DNA of 64,000 nucleotides, taken from assembly GCA_937877715.1 (NCBI GenBank), contig CALEHW010000014.1, positions 1 to 64,000 on the forward strand, in the 5' to 3' direction. Under the pieces are notes generated by a model. That model saw only the letters and a program-made list of their open reading frames with translations. It did not search any database and was not told where the DNA came from. The position numbers were made by a program, and so were the translations under genes. The stretch comes from an uncultured Methylophaga sp. GTDB taxonomy: Bacteria; Pseudomonadota; Gammaproteobacteria; GCF-002020875. This document shows, piece after piece, positions 8,507 to 16,385 of this stretch (the first letter of the stretch is position 1; the number at the start of each line of letters is the position of its first letter).

Positions 8507-8848
8507 TTAGCCAAATCCGGGGAGATTTTTACCTCCCAGCAGGTGGATGTGAAGATGGAAGATTATCTGCCCGCCATCCGCTCCAGTATTGATGATAGTA
8601 CGGAACCCTCCATCCAGCCCCTGTGTGCTGGCCAGCTCTGGCAGTAGACGTACCATTCTTGCGGTCAGCGCATCATCCTCCGGCGACAGCGTCGTCAGAC
8701 TATCGGTATGTTTTTTCGGGATCATCAGCAGATGTACCTCGGCCTTGGGGTAGATATCCTTGAACACCAGGATCTCATCATCCTCATAGACAACATCAGC
8801 GGGGATCTCCCCACCAACCATTTTGCAGAACAGGCAATCACTGCTCAT
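8507..8848 (-). CDS. HIT-family (HinT-like) nucleotide-binding hydrolase
   Basis: A 113-residue histidine-triad protein of the HinT branch, which cleaves purine nucleoside phosphoramidates. The opening CLFCKMVGGEIPADVVYEDD is typical. The active motif H-x-H-x-H appears in FHLHIHLLGG at about residues 97-106. Cysteines at residues 5 and 8 may bind zinc. A HIT gene next to hisE and tat genes is a common gammaproteobacterial arrangement and gives no direct clue to its substrate. Confidence 0.94.
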   Translation of the reverse strand: MSSDCLFCKMVGGEIPADVVYEDDEILVFKDIYPKAEVHLLMIPKKHTDSLTTLSPEDDALTARMVRLLPELASTQGLDGGFRTIINTGADGGQIIFHLHIHLLGGKNLPGFG

Positions 8849-8896
8849 CTTTTAAGCCCCTTTGGTTGCTCTATTGTGAGACCAGGTAGTTGGACT

Positions 8897-9217
8897 TCAT
8901 CTCTCTTGGCGTGATGCCTTTTCCTGGTGACCCGGGAGCCCGAATCGACGTTCCAATTCAGAGAGGATCTCATCGGGCTGGATATCCTGGTGGGCTAGCA
9001 GCACCATGCAGTGGAACCAGAGGTCTGTCATCTCGTAGATGATCTGGGCCCTGTCACCATCCTTTGCCGCCATCACCGTTTCGGTAGACTCTTCCCCGAT
9101 CTTTTTCAGAATACCATCAAGCCCCTTGTGGTAGAGGCTGGCAACGTATGATTCCTCCGGATCTGCCTGCTTTCTCTCCTCCAGAACGGAGGCTAGCTCC
9201 CTGAGAACATTACTCAT
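8897..9217 (-). CDS. hisE: Phosphoribosyl-ATP pyrophosphatase
   Basis: A 106-residue stand-alone HisE, which removes pyrophosphate from phosphoribosyl-ATP in the second step of histidine synthesis. The MazG-like helices carry the metal-binding acidic motif [15 protein letters not shown] and [13 protein letters not shown]. In many enteric relatives HisE is fused to HisI; here the genes are separate with a SYLF-domain gene between them. Its start overlaps the SYLF stop by four bases (ATGA), so translation is probably coupled. Confidence 0.96.
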   Translation of the reverse strand: MSNVLRELASVLEERKQADPEESYVASLYHKGLDGILKKIGEESTETVMAAKDGDRAQIIYEMTDLWFHCMVLLAHQDIQPDEILSELERRFGLPGHQEKASRQER

Positions 9218-9915
9218 CGATCCTCTCCACCAATATGTTGATCAAGTAGCGCCTTGAGTCGGCGCAGTCCGCTGGAGCGATTATCCGTGGGCTGCTGGAT
9301 GATCTCCTCTGCGGTTATGCCCTGATGGTCGTAAAAGGAGGCGTTGGCCTCATCATTGACAGTCAGTGCCGAGCCATCTAGGGCGACACCGACAAAAAGT
9401 CCACGGCTACGGGACCAGGAGTAGATCTCTGACTTCAGAGTTGGGTCTGTTGCAATCTTTGTCTCCCGGCCAACGGGTCCGGCAGAGATTGATGCATCCA
9501 CCCCCAATGTCAGTTTGCCATCCAGCATGCTCTCAATGGTGTTGGGGCGCTTGAAGGAGAGGATGACGTCACTGGACTGGGCGCCGATCTGATAGCCATA
9601 GCTGGCACCACTCATGGAGACAAAAACCGGGTTATTCCACCGTCCATCCTTGCGAAACAGCATAACCCCGTTGCCGTGGCTGACCCCAACCCCAAACCCA
9701 ACACTGAGCATGCCGGGCAGAATGACAACCCCATCTCCCTTGCGTAGCAGAGAGGTAGGGATGCTCTCTTCGGACTGATCACTCAGAACATCCTCCAGCA
9801 CCTGTACCGCAGACCAGATTGTTGCAGTTTCCTTACCCCCCGCGTAGCTTGGCAGTGCAGCCATTAGTAGTACTGTTGTCAGAATCAGGGTGATGGTCTG
9901 TTGAATCAGTTTCAT
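9214..9915 (-). CDS. Secreted SYLF (Ysc84-like) domain protein inside the his operon
   Basis: A 233-residue protein with a signal peptide (residues 1 to about 25, cleavage after PSYA). The mature part matches the SYLF/DUF500 lipid-binding fold: [41 protein letters not shown], then [17 protein letters not shown] and a final [17 protein letters not shown]. Ysc84-type proteins bind phosphoinositides in eukaryotes; bacterial members are mostly uncharacterised and periplasmic or outer-membrane associated. It overlaps hisI by four bases and hisE by four bases, so it is embedded and coupled in the histidine operon without an evident link to that pathway. Confidence 0.88.
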   Translation of the reverse strand: MKLIQQTITLILTTVLLMAALPSYAGGKETATIWSAVQVLEDVLSDQSEESIPTSLLRKGDGVVILPGMLSVGFGVGVSHGNGVMLFRKDGRWNNPVFVSMSGASYGYQIGAQSSDVILSFKRPNTIESMLDGKLTLGVDASISAGPVGRETKIATDPTLKSEIYSWSRSRGLFVGVALDGSALTVNDEANASFYDHQGITAEEIIQQPTDNRSSGLRRLKALLDQHIGGEDR

Positions 9916-10295
9916 GATTTATAGATCTCCTCGGGATTCTTCAGTACTGGCGCAACTGTTTTCCACTCTCCGTCAGTGAGTTCTCGATAGAAGCAGCTGT
10001 GGCGTCCTGTATGACAGGCGATACCGCCCCGCTGTTCAACAGTCATTAAAATTACATCCTCATCACAGTCAAGCTGGATGGAGCGTACAATTTGCTGGTT
10101 GCCAGACTCCTCACCCTTGCGCCAGAGTTTTTTCCTGGAGCGTGACCAGTATACGGCGTGGCCACTCTCTGCAGTAAGCTTAAGAGCTTCATGGTTCATC
10201 CAGGCGAACATGAGGATTTTGCCACTATCAATTTCCTGGGTGATTACCGGAACCAGCCCATCATCACCCCAACGAATCTCCTCAAGCCAGCTCAC
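9912..10295 (-). CDS. hisI: Phosphoribosyl-AMP cyclohydrolase
   Basis: A 127-residue monofunctional HisI, which opens the adenine ring of phosphoribosyl-AMP in the third step of histidine synthesis. It shows [20 protein letters not shown], the [16 protein letters not shown] signature, the metal-binding aspartates in LDCDEDVI and the zinc motif [11 protein letters not shown]. It overlaps hisF upstream and the SYLF gene downstream by four bases each, indicating coupled translation. Confidence 0.97.
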   Translation of the reverse strand: MSWLEEIRWGDDGLVPVITQEIDSGKILMFAWMNHEALKLTAESGHAVYWSRSRKKLWRKGEESGNQQIVRSIQLDCDEDVILMTVEQRGGIACHTGRHSCFYRELTDGEWKTVAPVLKNPEEIYKS

Positions 10296-11065
10296 AATCG
10301 CACCTCGATACCCTGTTCAGCCATAAATGCCTTGGCCTCACCCACAGTATATTCCCCAAAATGGAAGATGCTGGCTGCAAGTACAGCATCTGCGCCACCC
10401 TTGGTAACGCCATCAGCAAGGTGCTGCAGGTTGCCCACACCACCTGAGGCGATAACAGGGACAGACACTGCCTGACTGATTGCATGGTTGAGCTCCAGAT
10501 TGAACCCCCGTTTGGTGCCGTCCCGATCCATGCTGGTCAGCAGGATCTCACCCGCACCGTAGTCGACCATCTTTACGGACCACTCAATCGCGTCAATTCC
10601 AGTTGGTTTTCTCCCGCCGTGGGTGAATATCTCCCAGCGTAGTGGCTCACCATCGACAGACACCTGCTTGGCATCAATTGCAACCACAATGCACTGTGAA
10701 CCAAAACGTTCGGAGGCCTCACGGACAAACTCCGGATTGAATACTGCTGCAGTATTAATGGCCACTTTGTCGGCACCGGCATTGAGCATGCGCCGCACAT
10801 CGGCCACCTCGCGGATTCCCCCGCCGACAGTGAGCGGAATAAAAACCTCGCTGGCGACCTGTTCCACCACATGGACTATGGTCTCACGATCTTCATGGCT
10901 GGCTGTAATATCCAGAAAAGTCAGTTCGTCTGCCCCCTCGCGGTCATAGCGACGAGCCACCTCGACAGGATCTCCAGCATCGCGGATATCGATAAACTGA
11001 ACACCCTTGACTACACGCCCCTGGTCAACATCAAGGCAGGGGATGATACGTTTAGCCAGACTCAT
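10292..11065 (-). CDS. hisF: Imidazole glycerol phosphate synthase, cyclase subunit
   Basis: A 257-residue TIM barrel that uses ammonia from HisH to make imidazole glycerol phosphate and AICAR. The start [19 protein letters not shown] and the late [20 protein letters not shown] are typical. Catalytic aspartates lie in PCLDVD (Asp11) and in [14 protein letters not shown] (Asp130 equivalent). It is adjacent to hisA, its sequence relative, and overlaps hisI by four bases. Confidence 0.98.
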   Translation of the reverse strand: MSLAKRIIPCLDVDQGRVVKGVQFIDIRDAGDPVEVARRYDREGADELTFLDITASHEDRETIVHVVEQVASEVFIPLTVGGGIREVADVRRMLNAGADKVAINTAAVFNPEFVREASERFGSQCIVVAIDAKQVSVDGEPLRWEIFTHGGRKPTGIDAIEWSVKMVDYGAGEILLTSMDRDGTKRGFNLELNHAISQAVSVPVIASGGVGNLQHLADGVTKGGADAVLAASIFHFGEYTVGEAKAFMAEQGIEVRL

Positions 11066-11092
11066 TGGGATAGCTCCTGTTTGTGAGGTTCG

Positions 11093-11824
11093 CTACTCGG
11101 CATCAGCGTAACTCTGGGCCCTACCGAAATCGAGAGTCCCCTCATAGATTGCACGACCGGTAATGGCTGCTGTGATCCCGCTATCGGATACCTTACAGAG
11201 AGAATCAATATCATCCATGTTGGTTATACCTCCAGAGGCGATGATGGGGATATCCACGGCCTCCGCCAGTTTGCGGGTTGCCTCCACGTTGACACCCTGC
11301 ATCATCCCGTCACGGCTGATATCCGTGTATACGATAGAGACCACACCATCCTGCTCGAATGATTTTGCAACATCTGTTACATCATGTTCAGAAACTTCAG
11401 CCCATCCATTTATCGCCACCTTGCCATCCTTTGCATCCAGCCCAACAATCACATGGCCTGGAAATTCTCTGCAGAGTTCCGAGATAAATGTGGGGTCGGT
11501 GATCGCCTTGGTGCCGATAATTATGTATTGAACACCGGCATTCAGGTAGGTTTCAACTGTCTCTCGAGTACGAATCCCACCACCAATCTGAATCGGAAGA
11601 TCTGGATAGGCGGCGGCAATATCATGTACCACATGGGCATTTCTGGGTTCGCCATCAAAGGCACCGTTAAGATCCACCAAGTGAAGTCGGCGCGCACCCT
11701 GCTCTACCCAGCGCGTAGCCATGGAGACGGGATCATCAGAGAAGATGGTCTCATCCTCCATCATCCCTTGGCGGAGACGAACACACTTCCCGTCTTTAAG
11801 ATCGATAGCTGGAATAATCAACAT
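11093..11824 (-). CDS. hisA: ProFAR isomerase (HisA)
   Basis: A 243-residue TIM-barrel enzyme that performs the Amadori rearrangement of ProFAR in histidine synthesis. I placed the start at 11824, where [20 protein letters not shown] begins nine bases after AAGGAG; the longer frame to 11857 would add 11 residues inside hisH. The first catalytic Asp is in IPAIDLKDG and the second in [13 protein letters not shown]. Phosphate-binding loops are IQIGGGIRT and [12 protein letters not shown]. The genes hisH-A-F are in the conserved order. Confidence 0.97.
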   Translation of the reverse strand: MLIIPAIDLKDGKCVRLRQGMMEDETIFSDDPVSMATRWVEQGARRLHLVDLNGAFDGEPRNAHVVHDIAAAYPDLPIQIGGGIRTRETVETYLNAGVQYIIIGTKAITDPTFISELCREFPGHVIVGLDAKDGKVAINGWAEVSEHDVTDVAKSFEQDGVVSIVYTDISRDGMMQGVNVEATRKLAEAVDIPIIASGGITNMDDIDSLCKVSDSGITAAITGRAIYEGTLDFGRAQSYADAE

Positions 11825-11846
11825 ATTACCTGACTCCTTCTGACTA

Positions 11847-12497
11847 TTATGACCCATTCCATTGGGTAAAATTCTTGAGCAGTTGCAGCCCTAGATGTTG
11901 GCTCTTCTCTGGGTGAAACTGGGTGGCAAACAGGTTGTCATGCTGTAGCGCAGAGGTGAAGCCAAAGCCATATCTGGTAGTGCCAGCAATATCCTCTTCA
12001 CTCTCGGGGGCGGCATAGTAACTGTGTACAAAATAGAACCTGCTCTTGTCAGGAACTCCGTGCCATAGCGGATGCTCCACTCTTTGCATTACCTCGTTCC
12101 AGCCCATATGGGGTATTTTCAGCCGCTCTTCCGGGTTCTGCTCTGGATCATGAAGGGGGACAGGAAATTGTCTGACATCCCCCTTGAGGATGCCGAGACC
12201 AGTAGTTCCGTCATTTTCCTCACTGCGCTCCAGCAGTAGCTGCATTCCAAGGCAGATACCGAGAAAGGGGCGGTCTTTGGCAGCATCACGAACCACCTGA
12301 GAGAGTTCTCTCTTCTCCAGTTCATCCATGCAGTCTCGCATGGCGCCAACCCCGGGAAAGACGATCCGATCTGCAGATCGGATCGTCTCTGTGGAGTCGG
12401 TAACCACCACGTTGGTATCTGGCGCCACATGCTCCAGAGCCTTGGAGACCGAGCGCAGATTGCCCATGCCATAATCAATCACAGCCAGAGTGGACAT
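11847..12497 (-). CDS. hisH: Imidazole glycerol phosphate synthase, glutaminase subunit
   Basis: A 216-residue class I glutamine amidotransferase that supplies ammonia to HisF. The nucleophile cysteine is in [11 protein letters not shown] near residue 82. The catalytic His-Glu pair is in [13 protein letters not shown] near residues 195-197. [14 protein letters not shown] at the N-terminus is the usual HisH start. Its ATG overlaps the hisB stop by one base. Confidence 0.98.
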   Translation of the reverse strand: MSTLAVIDYGMGNLRSVSKALEHVAPDTNVVVTDSTETIRSADRIVFPGVGAMRDCMDELEKRELSQVVRDAAKDRPFLGICLGMQLLLERSEENDGTTGLGILKGDVRQFPVPLHDPEQNPEERLKIPHMGWNEVMQRVEHPLWHGVPDKSRFYFVHSYYAAPESEEDIAGTTRYGFGFTSALQHDNLFATQFHPEKSQHLGLQLLKNFTQWNGS

Positions 12498-13090
12498 TAA
12501 AGTGAGCCTTTCGTAGAGGGAAGTTGCCCTTTCATCCGCTCGTCACTCTCCACAGCCATCCGTACTGCACGCCCGAATGCCTTGAAAATAGTCTCCGCAA
12601 TATGGTGGCTGTTTCTCCCACGGATTGCATCGATATGGAGGGTCGCACCGGCGTGGTTGGCAAATCCCTGGAAGAACTCAAAGAAGAGCTCGGTATCGAA
12701 GTTGCCGATAACAGCGCTGGGAAAGGTTGCATTGAACTCAATCCCGGGGCGACCGGAAAAATCAATTACTACACGCGAGAGTGCCTCATCCAGGGGAACA
12801 TAGGCGTGACCATAGCGGCGGATTCCTTTTTTGTCACCGAGGGCATTGGCCACAGCCTGGCCCATGGTGATGCCGATATCCTCAACCGTGTGGTGTCCAT
12901 CAATATGGAGATCACCTTTTGCCACGATCTCAATATTTATCAATCCATGGCGGGAGATCTGCTCAAGCATATGCTCCAGAAACGGGACATCGGTATTGAG
13001 TTTGGAGGAGCCATCCCCATCAAGATTGACAGTCACCTGGATTTGGGTCTCCAGGGTGTTGCGCTCAACAGTAGCAATACGGTTAGTCAT
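12497..13090 (-). CDS. hisB: Imidazoleglycerol-phosphate dehydratase
   Basis: A 197-residue monofunctional dehydratase (sixth pathway step) without the phosphatase domain that is fused in E. coli. Two manganese-binding repeats are visible: [18 protein letters not shown] near residue 61, and [17 protein letters not shown] near residue 159. The substrate-binding segment [13 protein letters not shown] is near residue 36. It is the first gene of the minus-strand his run; its promoter must lie in 13091-13276, shared with divergent fnr. Confidence 0.98.
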   Translation of the reverse strand: MTNRIATVERNTLETQIQVTVNLDGDGSSKLNTDVPFLEHMLEQISRHGLINIEIVAKGDLHIDGHHTVEDIGITMGQAVANALGDKKGIRRYGHAYVPLDEALSRVVIDFSGRPGIEFNATFPSAVIGNFDTELFFEFFQGFANHAGATLHIDAIRGRNSHHIAETIFKAFGRAVRMAVESDERMKGQLPSTKGSL

Positions 13091-13185
13091 ATGTGGTCCA
13101 GTTCTTCTCGATATTGGTAATCAAAGTAATAGAATAACCTGTTATTGTCGCGGTTTGAACTGTTGAGACGAGTGGTATATGAAAA

Positions 13186-13225
13186 TTGATTAAGATCAAT
13201 GATCTATTTTAGTTGTTACTATAAT
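13186..13225 (+). promoter_or_regulatory. FNR box and -10 element of the fnr gene
   Basis: TTGATTAAGATCAA at 13186-13199 is a perfect match to the FNR consensus, with identical inverted half-sites TTGAT/ATCAA. A perfect TATAAT lies at 13220-13225. With transcription starting about 8-9 bases after it, the box centre falls close to -41, the class II activator position, covering the -35 region. It suggests that FNR controls its own gene. The box also lies 96-109 bases upstream of hisB in the other direction. Confidence 0.78.
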
Positions 13226-13276
13226 ATCATACGGCTTCTTTCCTCCTCATAACAGCGAAAAATCAAGGGCTTGAAA

Positions 13277-13978
13277 ATGGCAACAAAAACTACAACCTCT
13301 GTGCTCTGCCCTCAGTGTGAACTGAATGATGTGTGTCAGCAGTATGGGGTTGTCGATACAGCCGATTCCGAGGTTCTGGGCGAGGTAACTCCGCAGCAGA
13401 GCGTTAACAAGGGTGATGTAGTGTGCCGGGCTGGAGACCGTTTTGACTACCTCTATGCGGTACATGCGGGCGCATTCAAGAGCCTAGTTACTCTGCCGGG
13501 AGGCGAGGAACGGGTTACAGGATTCTATTTTGCCGGGGAGATTATCGGTTCTGAGGGGATGAGTACGGGGAAATATGGACGTACCGTGGTTGCCCTGCAG
13601 GATGGTCAGTTATGTTATCTGCCAGAGGTGTCATTCTCTCCTGAAGACGCCTCCCGCAAGATGATTCGTCAGGGTCTACTGGTTGCCATGAGCCACCAGG
13701 TGAAGAATGAGCAGTGGACAGGGCTGATGGCTGCGCACCGGGCCGAGCAGCGTGTTGCAATCTTTCTTTACATGGTCTCCAAGCGGCTCGAGTTTCATGG
13801 TTTTCCCTCAACCGAGTTCAGGTTGCCGATGTCCCGAGAGGATATTGCTGGCTATCTGGGGCTAGCAGTAGAGACGGTCAGCCGCTCTTTCCAGAAACTG
13901 AAAGGGGCAGGCATGATCCAGGTGAGTGGAAGAAATGTTGTACTGGAGAATCGAGACGCACTGCAGGATTTTGTCTGA
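13277..13978 (+). CDS. fnr: FNR-type oxygen-sensing regulator
   Basis: The start is ATG at 13277, with AAGGG eight bases upstream; an in-frame TTG six bases earlier is less likely. The product is 233 residues. CPQCELNDVC (residues 11-20) and a cysteine in GQLCYLPEVSF (residue 113) give the four cysteines that hold the [4Fe-4S] cluster in E. coli FNR, with matching spacing. A cAMP-type beta barrel follows, then a C-terminal helix-turn-helix, SREDIAGYLGLAVETVSRSF, with the E..SR recognition residues that read TTGAT half-sites. Such a site is present in its own promoter. It should switch genes between aerobic and anaerobic growth. Confidence 0.95.
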   Translation: MATKTTTSVLCPQCELNDVCQQYGVVDTADSEVLGEVTPQQSVNKGDVVCRAGDRFDYLYAVHAGAFKSLVTLPGGEERVTGFYFAGEIIGSEGMSTGKYGRTVVALQDGQLCYLPEVSFSPEDASRKMIRQGLLVAMSHQVKNEQWTGLMAAHRAEQRVAIFLYMVSKRLEFHGFPSTEFRLPMSREDIAGYLGLAVETVSRSFQKLKGAGMIQVSGRNVVLENRDALQDFV

Positions 13979-13985
13979 CAGACTG

Positions 13986-14423
13986 TTATGAGCGCAACAG
14001 GAAAGTTACCGGTCCGTCATTGACCAGAGAGACCTGCATGTCGGCCCCAAACCGGCCCTGTTCCACGGTTGGGTGGTGCTCTCTGGCAGCAGCTGTTAGT
14101 TGGTGAAAAATTCTCTCCCCAAGTTCCGGTAGGGCTGCGGTGGAGAAGCCGGGGCGTAACCCCTTTTTGGTGTCTGCTGCCAGGGTGAACTGAGGAACTA
14201 GCAGCAGGCCACCATCTGCCTGTTGTAGGGAGTGGTTCATCTTTCCATCCCCATCTGGGAATATTCGATAACCCAGAATTTTTTTCAGCAACCGATTCAG
14301 TTCCAGCTCACCATCATTCGGCTCTATCCCAACCAGTACAAGCAGGCCAGATCCGATTCTGCCGATACACTTGCCATCTACCGTAACGGCGGCGGTGGAG
14401 ACTCGCTGGAGCAGGGCAATCAT
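13986..14423 (-). CDS. dtd: D-aminoacyl-tRNA deacylase
   Basis: A 145-residue proofreading enzyme that frees tRNAs charged with D-amino acids or wrongly with glycine. It starts [17 protein letters not shown] and ends with the Gly-cisPro motif in [11 protein letters not shown]. The other signature, normally SQFTL, reads PQFTL here ([16 protein letters not shown] near residue 77), keeping the threonine but replacing serine by proline. Length and all other blocks are normal. It overlaps the upstream coiled-coil gene by four bases and is convergent with fnr. Confidence 0.95.
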   Translation of the reverse strand: MIALLQRVSTAAVTVDGKCIGRIGSGLLVLVGIEPNDGELELNRLLKKILGYRIFPDGDGKMNHSLQQADGGLLLVPQFTLAADTKKGLRPGFSTAALPELGERIFHQLTAAAREHHPTVEQGRFGADMQVSLVNDGPVTFLLRS

Positions 14424-14971
14424 CTCATGAATGGCATCATTAGCTTTTCAGGTTCGGTGAATTGGTTGATATCGTAGGCCATGCGCCCCATATTCTGGTT
14501 CATTGTAGCCATTGATCCATTCATCTGATTGATATCGGTGCTCATTCCTATAATTGCACCAGACATCTCCCCAATATTATCTGACATTCCGTTGATGCGT
14601 TCTGACATGCTGCCAATATTCTGATTTAGCTGGTGCATATCCTGACTCATATTATTCATATTTCCAGACATTGACTGCATACCGATTCGAACCTGTTTGA
14701 AATCTTTGGACATTCCCGCCTGCCCCTGTTCCATGCTGTTTGCCATGGTGGACATACGGCCACGCATGTCACGCATATCTTTGGCCATACTGGTGACATC
14801 GGCACCCATTTGAATCACTGCATTTGTCATCTGATGCATGTTAAGACCCATGCTTAACATAAAGAGGACCATACCAACACCAGCTATTGCAGCCACAAAA
14901 AGCAGTCGTGGATTTGTCGCAGCTGTTTCAGTTACTGTCTGTGGATTGTGATTTTGAATGGTTTCTGTCAT
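14420..14971 (-). CDS. Uncharacterised membrane-anchored, methionine-rich coiled-coil protein
   Basis: I do not recognise a named family. The 183-residue product has one hydrophobic segment (about residues 23-44, [20 protein letters not shown]) followed by a long region rich in Met, Asn, Ser and Asp. I count 31 methionines (17%). From about residue 90 the core residues fall at a strict 3-4 spacing (M-x2-M-x3-M, with I or L at some positions), the heptad pattern of a parallel coiled coil with methionine in the core. A strong GGGGGAG precedes the ATG. Placed between a rhodanese and dtd and coupled to dtd, it may scaffold or sense something at the membrane. Function unknown. Confidence 0.8.
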   Translation of the reverse strand: MTETIQNHNPQTVTETAATNPRLLFVAAIAGVGMVLFMLSMGLNMHQMTNAVIQMGADVTSMAKDMRDMRGRMSTMANSMEQGQAGMSKDFKQVRIGMQSMSGNMNNMSQDMHQLNQNIGSMSERINGMSDNIGEMSGAIIGMSTDINQMNGSMATMNQNMGRMAYDINQFTEPEKLMMPFMR

Positions 14972-14993
14972 TGATCTCCCCCGGTATCAATAA

Positions 14994-15428
14994 TTAGCAC
15001 TGTTCCCATGGCAGCCCACGGAACCTCCATCCACCCACGCTGCTGCGATGGTGATTTTCATCCAGTTCTCCCTCAAACCCCTCATCAATATTGAAGATCT
15101 GGCTGAAACCTGCCTCAATCAGTCTCTTGCCCGCCTCCAGAGAGCGTTTGCCGCTACGGCAGATGAGGATGATGGGAACTCCTGATGGATCGTTGTTGCC
15201 ATGGACCCCCCCCAACAGCAACTTGCGTATATCGGTGGCGAAATTCTGGTTTATGGCCCACTCCGGTTCATCAATCCAGGGGATATGTACAGCACCACTG
15301 GGGTGTCCCACAAAGAGAAACTCCATGCTCGAACGTACGTCAATCAGTAGGGCGCGTGGGTCATCTTCCACCATCCGCCAAGCCTTGACAGGAGAGAGAG
15401 AGGTGATTTCACTGTTGTTATTGTCCAT
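14994..15428 (-). CDS. Rhodanese-like domain protein
   Basis: A 144-residue single rhodanese domain without signal peptide. It begins SLSPVKAWRMVEDDPRALLI and has the family segment LIDVRSSMEFLFVGHPSGAV. The active loop ILICRSGKRSLEAG carries the persulfide cysteine near residue 92. The C-terminus GGWRFRGLPWEQC is common to a rhodanese group found in sulfur-oxidising bacteria, as far as I can recall. It is divergent from the ttcA-like gene across 72 bases, so it could hand sulfur to that tRNA-thiolation enzyme; this partnership is an inference. Confidence 0.9.
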   Translation of the reverse strand: MDNNNSEITSLSPVKAWRMVEDDPRALLIDVRSSMEFLFVGHPSGAVHIPWIDEPEWAINQNFATDIRKLLLGGVHGNNDPSGVPIILICRSGKRSLEAGKRLIEAGFSQIFNIDEGFEGELDENHHRSSVGGWRFRGLPWEQC

Positions 15429-15500
15429 ATTGCTGGATACCGTATAGAGAATCTAATGTAGAGTATACGATATTTGAGTATTGCTAGAGAGTGAAAAATA

Positions 15501-16241
15501 GTGAGTAGAAAAGTTGCCACTCAGCCCCCCAAGTCACTGTTAAGACAGGCGGGAAGGGCGATTGCAGACTATGACATGATTCGTGATGGAGATCGGATTG
15601 CGGTAGGGTTATCGGGGGGCAAGGATTCACTCTCTCTGCTCCATATTCTGCTGCATCTGCAGCGTCATGCACCTATCCGGTTTGATATTGCGGCATTGAC
15701 GGTTGATCCTGAGATGGAGAGTTTTCACCCTGAGGTGCTGCGTCCCTATCTACAATCCCTCGGGGTGGAGTGGTTTCTTGTTTCCCAGCCAATTGCGGAG
15801 CAGGCTGAGAACCATATGAAGGGGGACTCCTTCTGCTCTTGGTGCGCGCGGATGAAACGGGGTGTGATCTATACCACCATGCGCAGGGAGGGGTATAACA
15901 TTCTGGCGCTGGCACAACATCTGGACGACCTGGCTGAGAGTTTTCTGATGTCAGCTTTTCATGAGGGGCGACTTAACACCATGAAGGCGAACTACACAAC
16001 GAAAGCGGGTGATTTGAGGGTGATTCGCCCCCTAGTCTACGCAAGAGAGCGACAACTAATGGATTTTGCCGTGGAGGCAGAGCTGCCGATTGTAGAGGAG
16101 AACTGCCCCGCCTGCTACGCCAAACCAACCCAGCGAGCACACATGAAACAACTGCTGGCACAAGAGGAGGAGAGCAACCCGCAGTTGATGAAGACCCTGC
16201 TCTCCACAATGCGTCCCCTGATCAGCAGGGATCGTGCCTAG
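15501..16241 (+). CDS. ttcA: tRNA 2-thiocytidine synthetase-like PP-loop protein
   Basis: A 246-residue member of the TtcA group, which activates C32 of tRNA with ATP and inserts sulfur with help of a [4Fe-4S] cluster. The PP-loop VGLSGGKDSL is at residues 35-44. The cluster motif CSWCARMKRG lies near residue 113 and a further pair, ENCPACYAKPTQR, near residue 197. ALAQHLDDLAESF replaces the LGHHRDDILQTL seen in E. coli TtcA, and the protein is shorter than E. coli's, so it may belong to a distinct subfamily with another target. The start is GTG at 15501. Confidence 0.85.
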   Translation: MSRKVATQPPKSLLRQAGRAIADYDMIRDGDRIAVGLSGGKDSLSLLHILLHLQRHAPIRFDIAALTVDPEMESFHPEVLRPYLQSLGVEWFLVSQPIAEQAENHMKGDSFCSWCARMKRGVIYTTMRREGYNILALAQHLDDLAESFLMSAFHEGRLNTMKANYTTKAGDLRVIRPLVYARERQLMDFAVEAELPIVEENCPACYAKPTQRAHMKQLLAQEEESNPQLMKTLLSTMRPLISRDRA

Positions 16242-16250
16242 CATCAATGT

Positions 16251-16370
16251 TTATACAAGTTCTGACTCTCTCTAAATAGCAGGCGTCTGTGGTCACGGAT
16301 GACCACAGTCGAGCGACACAGGGGTGTGCTTGAGCGACCTGCTATTTAGAGAGAGTCAGAACTTGTATAA
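16251..16370. repeat. 120-bp nested palindrome with 33-bp perfect arms
   Basis: Bases 16251-16283 and 16338-16370 are exact reverse complements (33 of 33). Between them lies a second perfect hairpin, CTGTGGTCA (16287-16295), loop CGGA, TGACCACAG (16300-16308). A third imperfect one follows around 16309-16335 (TCGAGC ... GCTTGA enclosing ACAC/GTGT). The unit fills the gap between convergent ttcA and trkH. No target duplication is visible at its edges. It could be a MITE-like or REP-like element now serving as a two-way terminator; it has no coding potential. Confidence 0.9.
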
Positions 16371-16385
16371 CAACTGGTAGAGCAG

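Noticed and set aside
12524..13120. 198-codon open frame on the plus strand across hisB
   Set aside because: hisB on the other strand matches its family over the full length; the plus frame has no recognisable motif.
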